Part shown: piece by piece, positions 10,569 through 21,241 of the stretch | Numbering within the stretch: the first letter of the stretch is position 1 | How the letters are laid out: every line of letters starts with the position of its first letter | NCBI GenBank assembly: GCA_023213395.1 | Contig: CM041465.1 | Coordinates: 210,993,741 to 211,057,740 of the forward strand | Direction of reading: 5' to 3' | Length of the DNA stretch: 64,000 nucleotides | DNA from: Cycas panzhihuaensis | Lineage: Eukaryota; Cycadophyta | Program-made: the position numbers and the translations under genes | Notes under the pieces: generated by a model | Seen by the model: only the letters and a program-made list of their open reading frames with translations | Databases searched by the model: none | Told to the model about the DNA's origin: nothing

Positions 10569-11765
10569 CTAGGCATAAAACTTCCTCAAATATTGAGAGT
10601 TTACAAGCTGTTTAAATTCTAAACCTTTCATTGTTAAGATTTGATAGGCTCCATTATTCAAATCCTCGATTACTAGATAAGGACTAGCCCACTTAGGAGA
10701 AAACTTACATTATTTATCATGGAGGTATTCTAACTTCAACACTTTATCACCAACATAGAACTTTCTGGGCCTAAGCTACCTATCATGAGTAGCCTGAATC
10801 CTAGCCTTAGATGCCATATTATTTTGTAATACTTACAAATGAGTCTCATCTAGTTTTTCGAGTTCTAAGAGACGTGCTCCCCTTTGGAACTCTTCATCAG
10901 TAAATTCTTTTAATGAGACATGCAAGGAAGGAATCTCAACTTCTAATGGAAGGATAGCCTAAACACCATAAATAAGAGAAAATGGTGTCATACATGTAGC
11001 ATTTCTAATGGAGGTTCTATAAGCCCATAATACTAGAAATAATTGAACATGCTAATCTTTATGGGAGGTTATAATCATTTTAGCTAATTTTTAAGCTAAA
11101 GTTTTATTAAAGGCTTCAACTTGGCCATTCACTTAAGGGTGATAAGGGGTTGATAATCTATGAGTAATATGGAATTTACTACATAATTCACTTATATAAG
11201 GATTACAAAATAAAGTTCCATTATCAATAATAATAATGTCTAGTGCCCCAAATCTACAAATGATATACTGAAAAATGAATGTGACAACGATCTTTCCAAT
11301 AGCAGTGACTAACGGAATAACTTTACTCCATTTAGTAAGTATTCGATAGAAGTTATAATGAACTTATGATTATTAGATGGTGTTGGAAAGATTTGACTAA
11401 TGAGGTCAAAACCCCATTAGGAAAAAGGCCAAGGTGAAATAATCGATTTTAATTCTTGTGCATGCTTATGTATTAATGTCATATGGGACTGACATTTCTC
11501 ACATGTTTGTATATAAGCATGAACATCCTTAAATAGGGTGGACCAATAATAACCCATACAGAGGATATGTTGGGCCATTGATCAACTACCAAAATGTCCA
11601 CCACACGTTCCCTCATAGGATTCCATCAAGTTTATAAGTGTTTTAAGAGGAGAAAGGCATCTCAATAGAATTCCATTAAAAGAATGTTTATAAAGTACAT
11701 CATGAAGTAAGAGATATTAACTAGTAGTAGCTTAAATTTGTCTTCTCTTCTTAGATGTAGAAGAA
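10569..11765 (-). pseudogene. Gypsy integrase, second module (element T2b)
   Basis: Near-complete integrase on the minus strand in one main frame, with in-frame stops. Zinc-binding region near 11480-11600 (GGHFG..., CEKCQSH), then WPFS-WGFDLI, the core with TKWSKVIPL, IICRFGALDIIIIDNGT (second catalytic-type Asp, near 11240) and STPYHP-stop-VNG, where the expected Gln is a stop. The C-terminal domain holds LLELEKLDETHL, RPRKFYVGDKVLKLEY, FSPKWASPYLVIEDL and GAYQILTMKG, ending LRKFYA and a stop at 10569-10571. Integrase joins element cDNA to host DNA. The C-terminal pattern is typical of Tat-type integrases. It is a second, different copy relative to the integrase at 12.5-13.3 kb. Confidence 0.8.
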
Positions 11766-12505
11766 GAAGGGAATGATTAATCATGAAGATATAATTTAAT
11801 TTCTACATACTATGAATTTTCGAAAGGGACTACCTAGACATGGAGAATATACTCATCTAAAAGAGTATCATCAAGAGGTTATTTGGTAGGATTAGGAAGA
11901 GGAGCATCAACCATGATCTCTGCAATGACCGTGCCTTTCTTAGACTTTCTATTAATGATTTGAAAATCAAATTCTTATAGTAACAAGGACTATTTACCTA
12001 GTCACCCAGTGAGATTAGTTTGGTAAGTAAATATCTGATAGGATCAGATTAAACAATAAGATGGACCTTATTCCTAAGAAGATAATGTTGTAACTTCTTA
12101 GTGGAAAAGATTAAAGCAAGACATTCCTTTTACAAAGGGGATAATGAAGTTCAATAGCCACTAAAGTCCTACTAATGAAATATATTGCTCACTTTTTACC
12201 AAAGTCATTCTCTTGTGCCAATATTCCTGCTAATGATTCTTCTATAAATGAAGTATACAGGATAAAAGGTTTATCAAAACTTGGTAGAGAAAGCATATGT
12301 ATTGAGATTAAGGCTTGCTTCAACTTGTTAAAGGACTCTTAAACTTGAGGAGTCCATTGTAGCTCAATGTCTTTCTTTAGGAGATTTATAATATGCTTGG
12401 CATCCGAAGCGAAATTGGTAATAAAACATCTTAAGAAACCAAGTCTACCTTAGGAAGGATTTAATCTATTTTTAGCTTTTAGGAGGAGGCATATCAACAA
12501 TTGTT
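11766..12505 (-). pseudogene. Gypsy RT thumb/connection and RNase H, second module (T2b)
   Basis: Starts abruptly in the RT connection with DMPPPK (12485-12500), then GRLGFLRCF (near 12425), LLKKDIELQWTP, the RNase H-type block KPFILYTSFIEESLAGILAQ and AIYFISRTLVAIELHYPLCK. It ends in the TNPxxYL-like segment before the integrase. The RT palm, including the catalytic Asp pair, is absent from this module. It is homologous to, but clearly diverged from, the corresponding part of T2a at 13.35-13.9 kb. The pieces are interrupted by stops. Confidence 0.75.
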
Positions 12506-12515
12506 TGACTGCTAG
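12495..12515 (-). other. Chimeric junction: integrase core fused to RT connection
   Basis: In one minus-strand frame the translation runs SPYHPQASSQ then TIVDMPPPK. The first part is the end of the integrase catalytic core; the second is the RT connection that should lie more than 1 kb upstream of an integrase. The fusion occurs within a few codons. The two joined sites are not homologous, so it is an illegitimate join. Confidence 0.7.
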
Positions 12516-13300
12516 CTTGAGGATGATAAGGAGATAACATGTGATCGATAATGTAGATTTTTTTGCATAACCTAGCTACTTGAGAATTATAAAATTAAGT
12601 TTCATTATCAGTTATGATAATTTTGTGAACCCCAAATCTATAGATGATATATTAGAAGATGAATGTATTAATAATATTTTCAATAGTAGAGATCAATAAA
12701 ATATCTTTGCTCTACTTAGTAAAGTACATTTTAGTAGTTAGAATAAACTTGGGACTACTTGAAAAAAGAAAGGGAAAGAGGGGCTATAGAATTTGATGAA
12801 TGAGATCAAGCCCCCATTGAGAAAAAGGCCATGGAGAAATGATAGAATTTAGAGTTTAAGTAGTTTGGTATATGACGGTGGTGTGCGATTTGCATTTCTC
12901 ACACTTCTAAATATACACATGAGCATCTTTAAATAATGATGGCAAATAGTACCTCATTTAAAGGATACATTAGGCCATAGACTAACCACCAAAATAGCCT
13001 CCATATATGCCATCATGGAATTCTATTAAGGAAGTTTAGGCCTCAAAAGATGAAAGACATCTCAATAGAATTCTAGTGAAGGAGTGCTTATTAAGGACAC
13101 CCTCCAAGAGTAGATACTGATGGGTAATAACTTTAATTTATTTCCTTTTCTTAGAGGAAATAGAAGAAGGAAAGTTTTTGTTTTAGAGATAAGACTTAAT
13201 CTCTTCATACCATACTTCTCCTAATGGGACAACATCGACTTGAAGGATTTATTCATCAAGGAGCTTATTATCAACAATCTCATTAGTTGGATTTGGCAAG
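12510..13300 (-). pseudogene. Gypsy integrase N-terminal half, first module (T2a)
   Basis: Minus-strand relic with integrase zinc region (FHDGIYGGYFGG near 13010, YYLPSLFKDAHVYI, CEKCKSHTT near 12900), then ISPWPFSQWGLDLI (near 12820), and the core up to RFGVHKIIITDNETLI (near 12620), where the second catalytic-type Asp is still encoded. It stops at the YHPQ motif, where the sequence switches to T2b. The third catalytic residue and the whole C-terminal domain are therefore missing. Several frameshifts. Confidence 0.75.
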
Positions 13301-14720
13301 GGTGCTTTTTCCATCATCATGCCAACCATCATAACTATCTTAGATTTTTAGTTAACTATTTGAAAGTCAAATTCTTGTAGGAGGAGGGCCCATTTGCCTA
13401 CAAGCCCTATGAGATCACTCTTGATAAGTAAAAAGTGAATAAGGTTATATTGGACAATGACTTACTAAGAAGATAATGACATAGATTCTTGGTGGTGAAA
13501 ACTAAAGATAAATATTCTTTATCTAAGGGAGAGTAGTTGAGTTTAGCAATAACAAGAGTTTTGATTATAAAGTAAATGGCTCACTCTCTCCCAAATTCAT
13601 CTTCTTAGACAAGTATGTCCCTAAGGGATTCCTTCATAGAAGATATATATAAGATGAAGGGCTTGTCAAATAGGGGAGGAGTAAGAACAGGGGTTAAGAT
13701 TAAGGCCAACTTTAATCTAATAGAGGACTCTTGAATATGCACAATCTAAGTTAGGGAAGCCCCTTTTATAAGAAGGTTAATAAGAGGTTTAGTGTTCAAT
13801 GCAAAGTCTACAATGAAACATCGTAGAAAGCCCAACTTGCCAAGAAATCACTTAATCCACTTTTGATTTTGTAGGGGAGGCATTTTGATGATGACTCTTA
13901 CCTTTTCAAGATATGCCTTAATACCATGTTAGAAAACTATATTTCCTAGCATCTTACCTAAGGTGACAACAAACACATATTTAGTTGAATCGAGATATAA
14001 ATAAAATTTATGACATTATTCAAAGATTATTCTCAAATCTTGAATACAATCTTTCTTATAATAAGATAAGGCAAGTATTTCATCTAGGTAAATGGCTATT
14101 ATGACCTTGATTTGATCATGGAAGATGAATGCCATAGTCTGCTAGTAGGTGGCTCCAGTATTGTTAAGGCTAAATGACATGACCTTATAGGCAAATGTTC
14201 CCCATGGAGCAGTGAAGGAAATCTTATGGTAGTATTTAGATGAGATAAGAATATGATTATATCTTAAAAAACTATCCATGAGTGATATGACTTTAAAATT
14301 AATAATTTAGTCCCAAATTTAATCCATGTATGAGAGAGGGAAATTATCCTTTAGTTAAACACCATTGATGTTAAAAAAATTGATGTATATTTGAATTAAC
14401 CTTTTCTTTCTGGCAACAAGGACTATGTTAGAGACCCATTATGAATAGTTAATACTTTCAATGAATCCTACTTTTAGAAGCTTCTTAACTTCTTGCTTAA
14501 TATTTGTAAATAAATGAAGATAAATGAGTATTTAATTTTACCTTTTGGGCTTGGCTTTTGGAATTGCAGTGATATTATGGACTACAACATTAGGGTGAAG
14601 GCCTTGCATATCACAATAATCTTAGGTGAAAACTGACGTAAACTCTTCAAAGAATTCGTTAAGTTATTTTACTTTTTTAGGGAGTAGTTTGCTTCCACCT
14701 TGATAATTCTAGGAGTATCA
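13301..14720 (-). pseudogene. Gypsy reverse transcriptase and RNase H, first module (T2a)
   Basis: Minus strand. RT N-terminus near 14560-14600, then the fingers/palm with VGFIESINYS-stop-WVSNIVLVARKK (near 14420), LKDNFPLSYMD (near 14350), a decayed SLMDSFLRYNHI block (first catalytic-type Asp, near 14280) and ISFTAPWGTFAYKVMSF. The second catalytic site reads YLDE (14079-14090) where the family has a Y-V/L-D-D, so one metal-binding Asp is lost. GKMLGNIVF, KMPPLQNQK, FLGKLGFLRCF and LLIKGASLT follow, then RNase H blocks KPFILYISSMKESLRDIL, AIYFIIKTLVIAKLNYSP. Gene order gag-PR-RT-RH-IN and sequence style support the Tat lineage. Reverse-transcribes element RNA in the particle when intact. 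Confidence 0.85.
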
Positions 14721-15970
14721 CCAATCTCCAAATTAATGTCTATTATTTTACCAATAAGTATGGCATTTCCTTCCTTAAAGTGAGGAGGGGTAGGGCTTGT
14801 AAAAGGTAGAGGATCATATAAAGGTTAAACTAAGTTGGATAAAGATGAATCATGATGTAAATAATTACCAAAACCAAGCTTGTGATGATTAGGAGGGAGA
14901 TTGAGTGATGTTCCAACTGAGTTTTCTAGAATTGCCTTATGATTATCAAAATGATTGAGATGAAGGAGATCTCTAAAGATAGAGTTTTTAGGCTAAAAAT
15001 GAGAATGATAAGGCAAATTTGAGGAAGTTGTTCTTACTGAAAGGATGTGGTTATAATTCAATAAGATATCTATTATTATGAGAATATGGGAAAGTGGATC
15101 GAGTTGATTAGGGAATTTCTAATCTAACTACATAATCAGATGAAGGCTAGATTCAATAGTTGTAGGAGGGTTAGTAGGTGGGGACATATATATAAGAGAT
15201 GGTACAATATCCTCCTGAATGACCTCCTTTATTGGGAAAGAGACTATAGTAATTATATTAATCTCTTTGATCTCTCTCCTATGTGTTGGATTTGATCTAT
15301 ATGAGGTATGAAAAGAGGACATCTCAACTTTGGAGGTGAGAAGTCAAGATGCCTATGCATGAGGAGTTTCTCACCATGCCAATTAAACCATGTAGTTTAG
15401 AGAGGATGCTCACAATAGGTTACTTTACTAGATGAGGAAGTGGTGGCCTAAGATAAAGGTGATTTTCTAGAAGGGCTAGTAATAGCTATAATAGTGTTTG
15501 GGATATTGTTCACATGATATAAGTAAAGAACAAGTGTGAAATCTAACTCACTAAAGGATAAACCTAGGGAAGTGGTTTCTTGAGATAAAAGGAAACTATT
15601 TTGTAATATACTGTTATCATCATTGCCCTAATGTGATGACATAGAGGCATGATAAATAAGGTCTTACTCCATTTAAGTAGGATTGGATAGATAACTTATA
15701 GAGTGGAGGGGCAAAATCTCTTCTAGAGGGGTAGGAATTAGGAAAGGTTATAAAGTGGTTTAAAATATTTCCATACCTGATTGATATGACAAGGCGCTTA
15801 CCTGTAAGGGAATAATATCAATCATGTTAATACATTTAACTTCTTATTTGAACATTAAAAGAGACTCATTGGTCAAGTATTACCTAAGGTCTAAAGATTA
15901 AAAGAAGTATTTAAAGGAATTAGAGGGCTCCTATATTTCCAAGATAGTTTCCACCAATGGAACATATTTC
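14721..15970 (-). pseudogene. T2 protease-RT linker
   Basis: Long low-homology linker of the T2 polyprotein, interrupted by the copia insertion at 15971-15975. The minus-strand ORF at 15128-15322 (64 residues, Pro/Thr/Ser/Ile-rich) belongs to it. Near 14710-14740 the reading INLEIGDTPRIIKVE resembles the segment preceding RT in Tat elements. KKYVPLVETILEI, directly at the insertion border, continues the protease reading interrupted at 21247. Confidence 0.6.
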
Positions 15971-15975
15971 TTAAC
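15971..15975. repeat. Target-site duplication TTAAC (left)
   Basis: Five bases identical to 21242-21246, directly outside the two LTRs. Diagnostic of integrase-mediated insertion. Confidence 0.95.
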
Positions 15976-16181
15976 TGTAAACAATCTCCAATGAAGAAGG
16001 AATTCTCTCTATTTCTTTATTGATGATCCATTATGTATATATACAGTTATAAAGTAGGTACAAATGGTAACCGCTCAATAGAATGATGCCACTTGTCATT
16101 TTGAGAGAGAAAGGGGAAGAGGTACAAGATCCTTACAAAACATTATGTACTATAGTCCTAGATAAAACATTACCTTTTACA
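15976..16181 (-). repeat. 3' LTR of the nested copia element
   Basis: 206 bp, TG...CA ends, 94% identical to 21036-21241. Contains GAATTCTCTC and a short GAGAGAGAAAGGGGAAGAGG purine stretch. Confidence 0.95.
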
Positions 16182-16190
16182 CCCCCTCTT
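16182..16190 (-). other. Polypurine tract of the copia element
   Basis: Minus-strand AAGAGGGGG immediately upstream of the 3' LTR start (TGTAAAAGG); primes plus-strand DNA synthesis. Confidence 0.9.
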
Positions 16191-16194
16191 AATG

Positions 16195-16600
16195 TTTTAT
16201 CTACCTTAATCCTAATAAATTTCTGAAGACAATGAAGTTTTCTCTTCCAAGAGATTTAGTGAGAACATCAGCAGTTTGATCCTCTGAAGGACAATTTTGT
16301 AGCCCGATTTCTATGTTCTATATTTTTTCCCTAATAAAATGATGGTGTACCTCTATATGTTTTGTTCTAGCATGTAGTATTAGATTTTTTGTTATTTTTA
16401 TGGTACTTTGATTATCACAAAATGTTCAAGTTAGTGTCATTTGTTCTTCTCCTAGTTCTTTTAGGAGCTATCTGATCCATACTCCTTCGCATGCTGCGTT
16501 GACTGTTGACTTATATTCTGCTTCTGTTGAGGACAATGCAATAGTATGCTACTTTTTATTACTCTAAGAGATCAAGGATCTTCCTAGGAAGAAACAATAT
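16195..16600 (-). pseudogene. Copia RNase H domain
   Basis: Minus-strand blocks in order: HTIALSSTEAEYKSTVNAA (near 16500-16550), FCDNQSTIKITKN (near 16410), LHARTKHIEVHHHFIRE (near 16340-16375) and ADVLTKSLGRENF (near 16250-16270). These are the standard copia RNase H motifs, including the acidic residues of STEAEY and CDNQS. A few stops break the frame. Degrades template RNA during reverse transcription. Ends in a stop a few bases before the polypurine tract. Confidence 0.9.
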
Positions 16601-16881
16601 CCTGATGTCAATTTCTTGTCTATTCTATCTTCAGCCCAATTCGAGTCGCAAAAATTGGTCAATTATGTATTGTTTTCCTTGTCATATTTTAAACCAAGAT
16701 TCATGGTTTCTTTTAGATATCATAAGATTCTATTTACAACATTCCAGTGAGGGATTTTAGGACTTTCCATAAACCTAGAGATTACCACAACGACATATGA
16801 AATATCTGGATATGTTGCTGTGAGATATATTAGGCTTCCAACCAACTGTTTGTATAATGTTGCATCAATAAGATGTGCTTC

Positions 16882-17671
16882 TTATTCTGCATTCAGTACT
16901 GACCCAACTTCCATTAGTGTGCTGACAATATTGCAACTTTCCATTCTAAACTTGCTTAGCAAGTTTTTGATATACCTTGTTTGTGAAAGAGTAGTAAAAG
17001 AATTGTTCTGTTCTATTTCTATTCCAAAGTAATAATGCAACATTCCCAGATCTATCATTTCGAAGACCTTTTCAAACTTACTTTTGATAAAAGTTATTGA
17101 AATTTTGTTGTATCTAGTAATCAACATGTCATCTACATATACTACTATAATAGAGATTGATCCTCGATTGCCTTTTACATATAAACTATGATCAAATTCA
17201 CATCGATAGAAACTATTTTTGTGCTAAATATAAATCTAATTTAGCATACCAAGCTCTTGGTGTTTGTTTGAGTCCATATAATGCTTTTCTTAGTTTATAG
17301 ACCATTTTTACTTGACTTGGTATTATGTACCCTTTTGGTTGATACGTATATACTTCTTCTTGTAGATCCCCATTTAAGAATGCACTTTTAATATCCATTT
17401 GATAAATTTCCTAACCTTTTTGGGCAGCAAGAGTAATTACCGTTCTCACCATGTTCACTTTAGCTACTAGTGAGAATGTTTCTTCATAGTCAATTCCAAC
17501 TGTTTGTGTGTAGCCTTTTGCTACAAGTCTAGTATTGTATTTCTCTACTTCTCTGTTTAGTTTTTCTTTTATCTTGTATCCCCATTTATAATTTATAATG
17601 GGTTTATCTTTAGGAGCCAAGACCAAGTCCCATGTTTTGTTTCTTTGTATGGCTTCAATTTCTGTATCCAT
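16882..17671 (-). pseudogene. Copia reverse transcriptase
   Basis: Three adjoining minus-strand pieces (17411-17671, 17213-17398, 16882-17127) broken by stops. Motifs in order: [53 protein letters not shown] (first catalytic-type Asp), [18 protein letters not shown], and the YVDDM site at 17125-17139, which still encodes both catalytic Asp. Then FEMIDLGMLHYYFGIEIEQ and TRYIKNLLSKF. This is the least damaged active site in the window. Confidence 0.93.
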
Positions 17672-18008
17672 TGTTGTTTTTCAGTTTTGAGAGCATCTCG
17701 CTTCTTCATAAGAACTTGGTTCAATAGAGCAAATCAAGGCTTGTGGTTTTTGATTCCTCAAGAGTTTTGAGATATCACCTTGGAACTCTTTTCGAGGAAC
17801 ATTTTTGTAATGATTTATCTTCTTCATCTTTGGAATTGGAGCTACTATCTTGTTGTGTATGTGACTGAATGCTGGAACCGCTGGTTTGTTACTTATCTAG
17901 AAAGGTGTCCTCTGAAATATCATCTTCTGCTTTAATACTTTCTGAAGTAATATCTGACTTATCTTCCAACTAAGCATGGTGTATATTTAGGTTGTCTTCA
18001 TCAATTTC

Positions 18009-18611
18009 TTAAAGTACTATGTTAGCATACTCTTTTCTTTCATCAAAAATTACATGCCTACTCACATAAAGCTTGTCTATTTTTGGGTCAAGGCACCTGT
18101 ATGCCTTCGAGAGACTACTGTATCCAACCATTATGCATTCTATGCTTTTATTATCTAGTTTAGACCTTTTCTTATCAGGAATGTGAACATAAGTCTTGCA
18201 GCTAAAGATTTTTAAATGACTTATGTTAGGCTTGTGTCCTGTCAAGGCCTCTTCAGGCATTATATTGTCTAGGGACTGAGTAGGACTTCTATTGATCAAA
18301 TATATAGCTATATGTACAACTTCTGCCCAATATTTCTTCACTATTTCTCTGTTGCTTAGCATGCCTTGAGCCATTTCTATAATTGTTCTATTCATCCTTT
18401 TTGCAACCGCATTAGATTGAGGTGTATAAGGTGTTGTGAACTGTCTTTGAATTCCATGTATTTTGCATAAATGAAGGAAATCATTAGATGCAAATTCTCC
18501 TCCTCTCTTTGAATGAATACATTTGATTTTTTGACCACTTTCTAATTCACTTACAACTTTGAATTCTTTGAAGTAGCCAAGTGTTTCTGATTTACTAGAA
18601 AGGAAGTACAC
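18009..18611 (-). pseudogene. Copia integrase catalytic core
   Basis: A 200-codon open stretch: FKVVSELESGQKIKCIHSKR, then GGEFASNDF, FTTPYTPQSNAVAKRMNRT, AEVVHIAIYLINRSPTQSL and the C-terminal HLKIFSCKTYVHIPDKKRSK and MVGYSSLSKAYRCLDP segments. Two of the three DDE residues are gone: residue 35 (family Asp) is Lys (codon at 18507-18509), and residue 71 (family Glu) is Lys. The first Asp lies upstream in the broken part (about 18615-18730). An integrase fold is clear, but strand transfer would be impossible. Confidence 0.93.
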
Positions 18612-18731
18612 CTAGGTTTTCTTGGAGAAATCATCAATAATAGTTAAGAAATACCTTGATCCATTTGCTAAGATCAGCATGAATGGTCCACACAAATCAG
18701 TGTGTATTAATTCTAGCTTAATTTGTGCATG

Positions 18732-19154
18732 CTACGTGCTTTTTGAAAATAGAGTCCTATGTTGTTTTCCCATCATGTAGCCTTTACATACAAAGTGATT
18801 GAATGAAATATCTAGTAATCCATTCACCATCTTATGTTTCTTTAATCTTTCTAGCCTATCATGAGAGATATGACCATACTTCAAATGCCAAATTTCATTA
18901 TTATCAATGTTGTTTATAGTAAAAGCTTTTACATCAGAGAGCATTTTGGTGGGGCCTTTATCAGGCAGTATAGGAGGTGAGAGAAGTTTATACAACCTAT
19001 TATATTTTTCTCCTTTGGCTATCATTGTGCCATTCTTTTCCATATCAAGTATATAATAATAATCATGTTCATCAAATACTGTTCTTAGTTTTTTGTCACT
19101 CAATTGTGATACTAACAAAAGATTTCTTTTCATCCCAGGTACAAAAAAACACAT
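18732..19154 (-). pseudogene. Copia GAG-pre-integrase and integrase zinc-binding region
   Basis: 140 codons: CFFVPGMKRNLLLVSQLSDK, then MEKNGTMIAKGEKYNRLYKL, then IWHLKYGHISHDRLERL with the His pair of the HHCC zinc site. The Cys pair follows as FVCKGYMMGKQHR, where the second ligand is Tyr instead of Cys, so the finger is broken. Lies directly between protease and integrase core as expected for copia. Confidence 0.9.
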
Positions 19155-19359
19155 TGCCTATACGTTGAATCTTTCCATCAATAAGTATAGCAATTTGTCC
19201 TATTCCCTTTATATGTAAGGGAAAATTGTCTCCTAGCTCTACTGATGTATTGAAATCATAAGGTTTAATGATTTCAAACCATTCTTTGTCCTCTATCATG
19301 TGATGTGAAACACTTAAATCTACATACCAGTTTTCTACTATATTTACATTAGCTGCCAA
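19096..19359 (-). pseudogene. Copia protease (retropepsin)
   Basis: WYVDLSVSHHM near 19297-19329 is the copia protease active-site block; Asp is present (codon about 19318-19320), but the following Ser-Gly pair of the family is changed to Leu-Ser. VELGDNFPLHIKGIGQI follows. It would cleave the polyprotein; the altered flap/active-site neighbourhood makes activity unlikely. It overlaps the next piece in another frame, showing a frameshift near 19100-19150. Confidence 0.85.
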
Positions 19360-19456
19360 GGATACAATAAAAGTAGTTTCAACTTCCTCTTACATTATAT
19401 CCTTTTCTTTACTATAATTCCTAGATGCCTGTTATTTTCCTTTCTAAAATTCTGCT

Positions 19457-20345
19457 CATCTTTGGTAACACTGGTATGGGTAATGGCCTATTTGTCCATA
19501 GTGGTAATAGACATCGAATGCTTTATAGTTACTCAAAAATTGGCCTGGTTTTCCATAATTAAAACATACTTTAGTATCCCGAGGTGGATTTTTAATCATT
19601 CTTCCTCATCCTCTTCCTTCTATCCAATGTCCCTTGTGGCTTGTCGATGTATTTCCTCATAATCTAGAATTAAGTTGACCTCTTCCTCTGCCTCCTAACT
19701 GAAGTTTAGTGATAAGGGCTTCTTCAATCTCTGTGTCTTTTTCATATCTTTGATTTCTTTGTTCTTGACTGTACATATGTCCTGTCAGAGTATCAAAGGA
19801 CATTGTAGCTGTATGTCCTCCTCTTGTCAACATGTTTACCATGTTATCAAAAGATTTTAGAAGTTTATTAAGCACCAGGTATATCAGTTATGTGTCTGTT
19901 AATTTGTCTCCTATTGTAAGAAGGGCAATTTTAATACTAGTTAACTTGGTTAGGAATTCTGATATAGTTTGACCATCTCTCATCTTTAATTTATAAAGTT
20001 CTTCTCTTAGGGCCATAATTCCTACTCCATTTTTCCTGCTAAACATGGAGGACATAATTTTTGAAATTTTGTTTGCATTCTCTAGACCATCAACATAAAC
20101 TAATAGAGAGTCAAAGATTGAAAGTTTGAAAACTGAAACAATAGCATTATTTCTCTCCTCCAAATTAATCAAGTTTATTCCATCAGAGGGTTGTTTTTCA
20201 TGCCCGGTAGTGATTTTCTAGGCGTGTTTCGCTCTCAACAATCCTTTTATTTGATTTTCTAGATACTAAAGTTTATTTCTATGAGTTTGTCACTTTTAGG
20301 TAATGAACCAGCAGATGAGGCCACGGAAAAGTTTGAATGGAGGTA
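19457..20345 (-). pseudogene. Copia gag with two damaged zinc knuckles
   Basis: Pieces at 19888-20172 (INLEERNNAIVSVFKLSI, ANKISKIMSSMFSRKNG, TISEFLTKLTSIKIALLTIG) and 19657-19875 form a UBN2-type capsid. An upstream block near 20190-20340 belongs to the N-terminus; no initiating ATG is left in place. Two CCHC knuckles follow: CFNYGKPGQFLSNY (near 19540-19585) and YYHYGQIGHYPYQC (near 19480-19525). In the first, two Cys are Tyr and the His is Gln; in the second, two Cys are Tyr. Confidence 0.88.
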
Positions 20346-21020
20346 AGAAATATGAGTTTAAATGACTGTACAGACTGTTGTATGGATTTTTGTATGGAAC
20401 TCAAGTTGTATGGATGGATAAGAAAGTGGTCTTAATTGAAAGATCTCTCGAATGGGTATCCCAATCTGGTGTTAGTTTCTCAATCCACCTTTAGATCTGA
20501 GAGAAACAACTCGATAAAGGCTCAGATCTATGCAAAATGATTTTTGAGAAATTTGAGAAAAAAATTAGAAAAACTAAGATAAATTCTTATCAAAATCCAC
20601 TTAATGTCTTTGTCTACTAATGAGAAATGATTTAGATGCTCTATACCAGGGATTTAGACCAGATTTTTAGAAAAAAATGCTTTGAGAGAAGGCTCCAAAC
20701 TCGTGCACCCTTAAATCTGCCTAGAACTTGGTCAAAATGGTTTCAGATGATGTAAACACAAAAGAGAAATGTGTAGGGGAGGCCCTAATCTATAATCTAG
20801 GTGAGTTTCATTAGATTCTAATAATTTTAATTTTTGACATCCATACAGGTTCGTACACGTCCGTACCACCGTACAAATTTGTATGATTCTTGCTTCAGAT
20901 TCACCTGAATAAATTTATCTTTAGATGGTAGGGTCTTTTGACAGTAATTTATCTCCAATCTTCCTCTTCTCCTTTTAATGAATCCATAATTTACTTTTCC
21001 CATGTAGGAGGACCTAAGAG
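20346..21020 (-). other. Copia 5' leader
   Basis: Untranslated leader between primer site and gag; no ORF of note on either strand. Contains several short GTACAGG/GTATGGA phrases near 20375-20415 and 20840-20880. Confidence 0.6.
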
Positions 21021-21035
21021 CCTACTCTGATACCA
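21021..21035 (-). other. Copia primer-binding site (initiator Met tRNA)
   Basis: Minus-strand TGGTATCAGAGTAGG starts directly after the 5' LTR, matching the copia primer site TGGTATCAGAGC in 11 of 12 positions. It would pair with the 3' end of tRNA-iMet to start minus-strand synthesis. Confidence 0.95.
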
Positions 21036-21241
21036 TGTAAACAATCTCCAATGAAGAAGGAATTCTCTCTGTTTCTTTATTGATGATCCATTGTGTAGAT
21101 ATATAGTTATAAAGTAGGTACAAATGGAAATCGCTTAACAGAATGGTGCCACTTGTCATTTTGAGAGAGAAAGAGGAAGAGGTACAAGACCCTTACAAAA
21201 CATTATGTATTATAGTCCTAGATAAAATATTACCTTTTACA
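21036..21241 (-). repeat. 5' LTR of the nested copia element
   Basis: 206 bp with TG...CA ends, partner of 15976-16181. On the minus strand it would carry the promoter; a clear TATA box was not identified. Confidence 0.95.

Larger units (their letters stand above)
15976..21241 (-). mobile_element. Complete Ty1/copia LTR retrotransposon, 5266 bp, nested in T2
   Basis: Minus-strand element with 206-bp LTRs (TGTAAA...TTTACA ends), perfect 5-bp target duplication, Met-tRNA primer site, polypurine tract, and gag-protease-integrase-RT-RNase H in the copia order. The LTRs differ at 13 of 206 positions by my count (about 6%), 11 of them transitions. It is inserted in the protease-RT linker of T2, so it is younger than T2. 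All reading frames carry stops, frameshifts or lost catalytic residues, so it is not autonomous. Confidence 0.96.

Noticed and set aside
16820-17032. Plus-strand ORF opposite the copia RT
   Set aside because: Shadow of the minus-strand RT, whose motifs are unambiguous; the same holds for 18977-19168 and 19462-19662.
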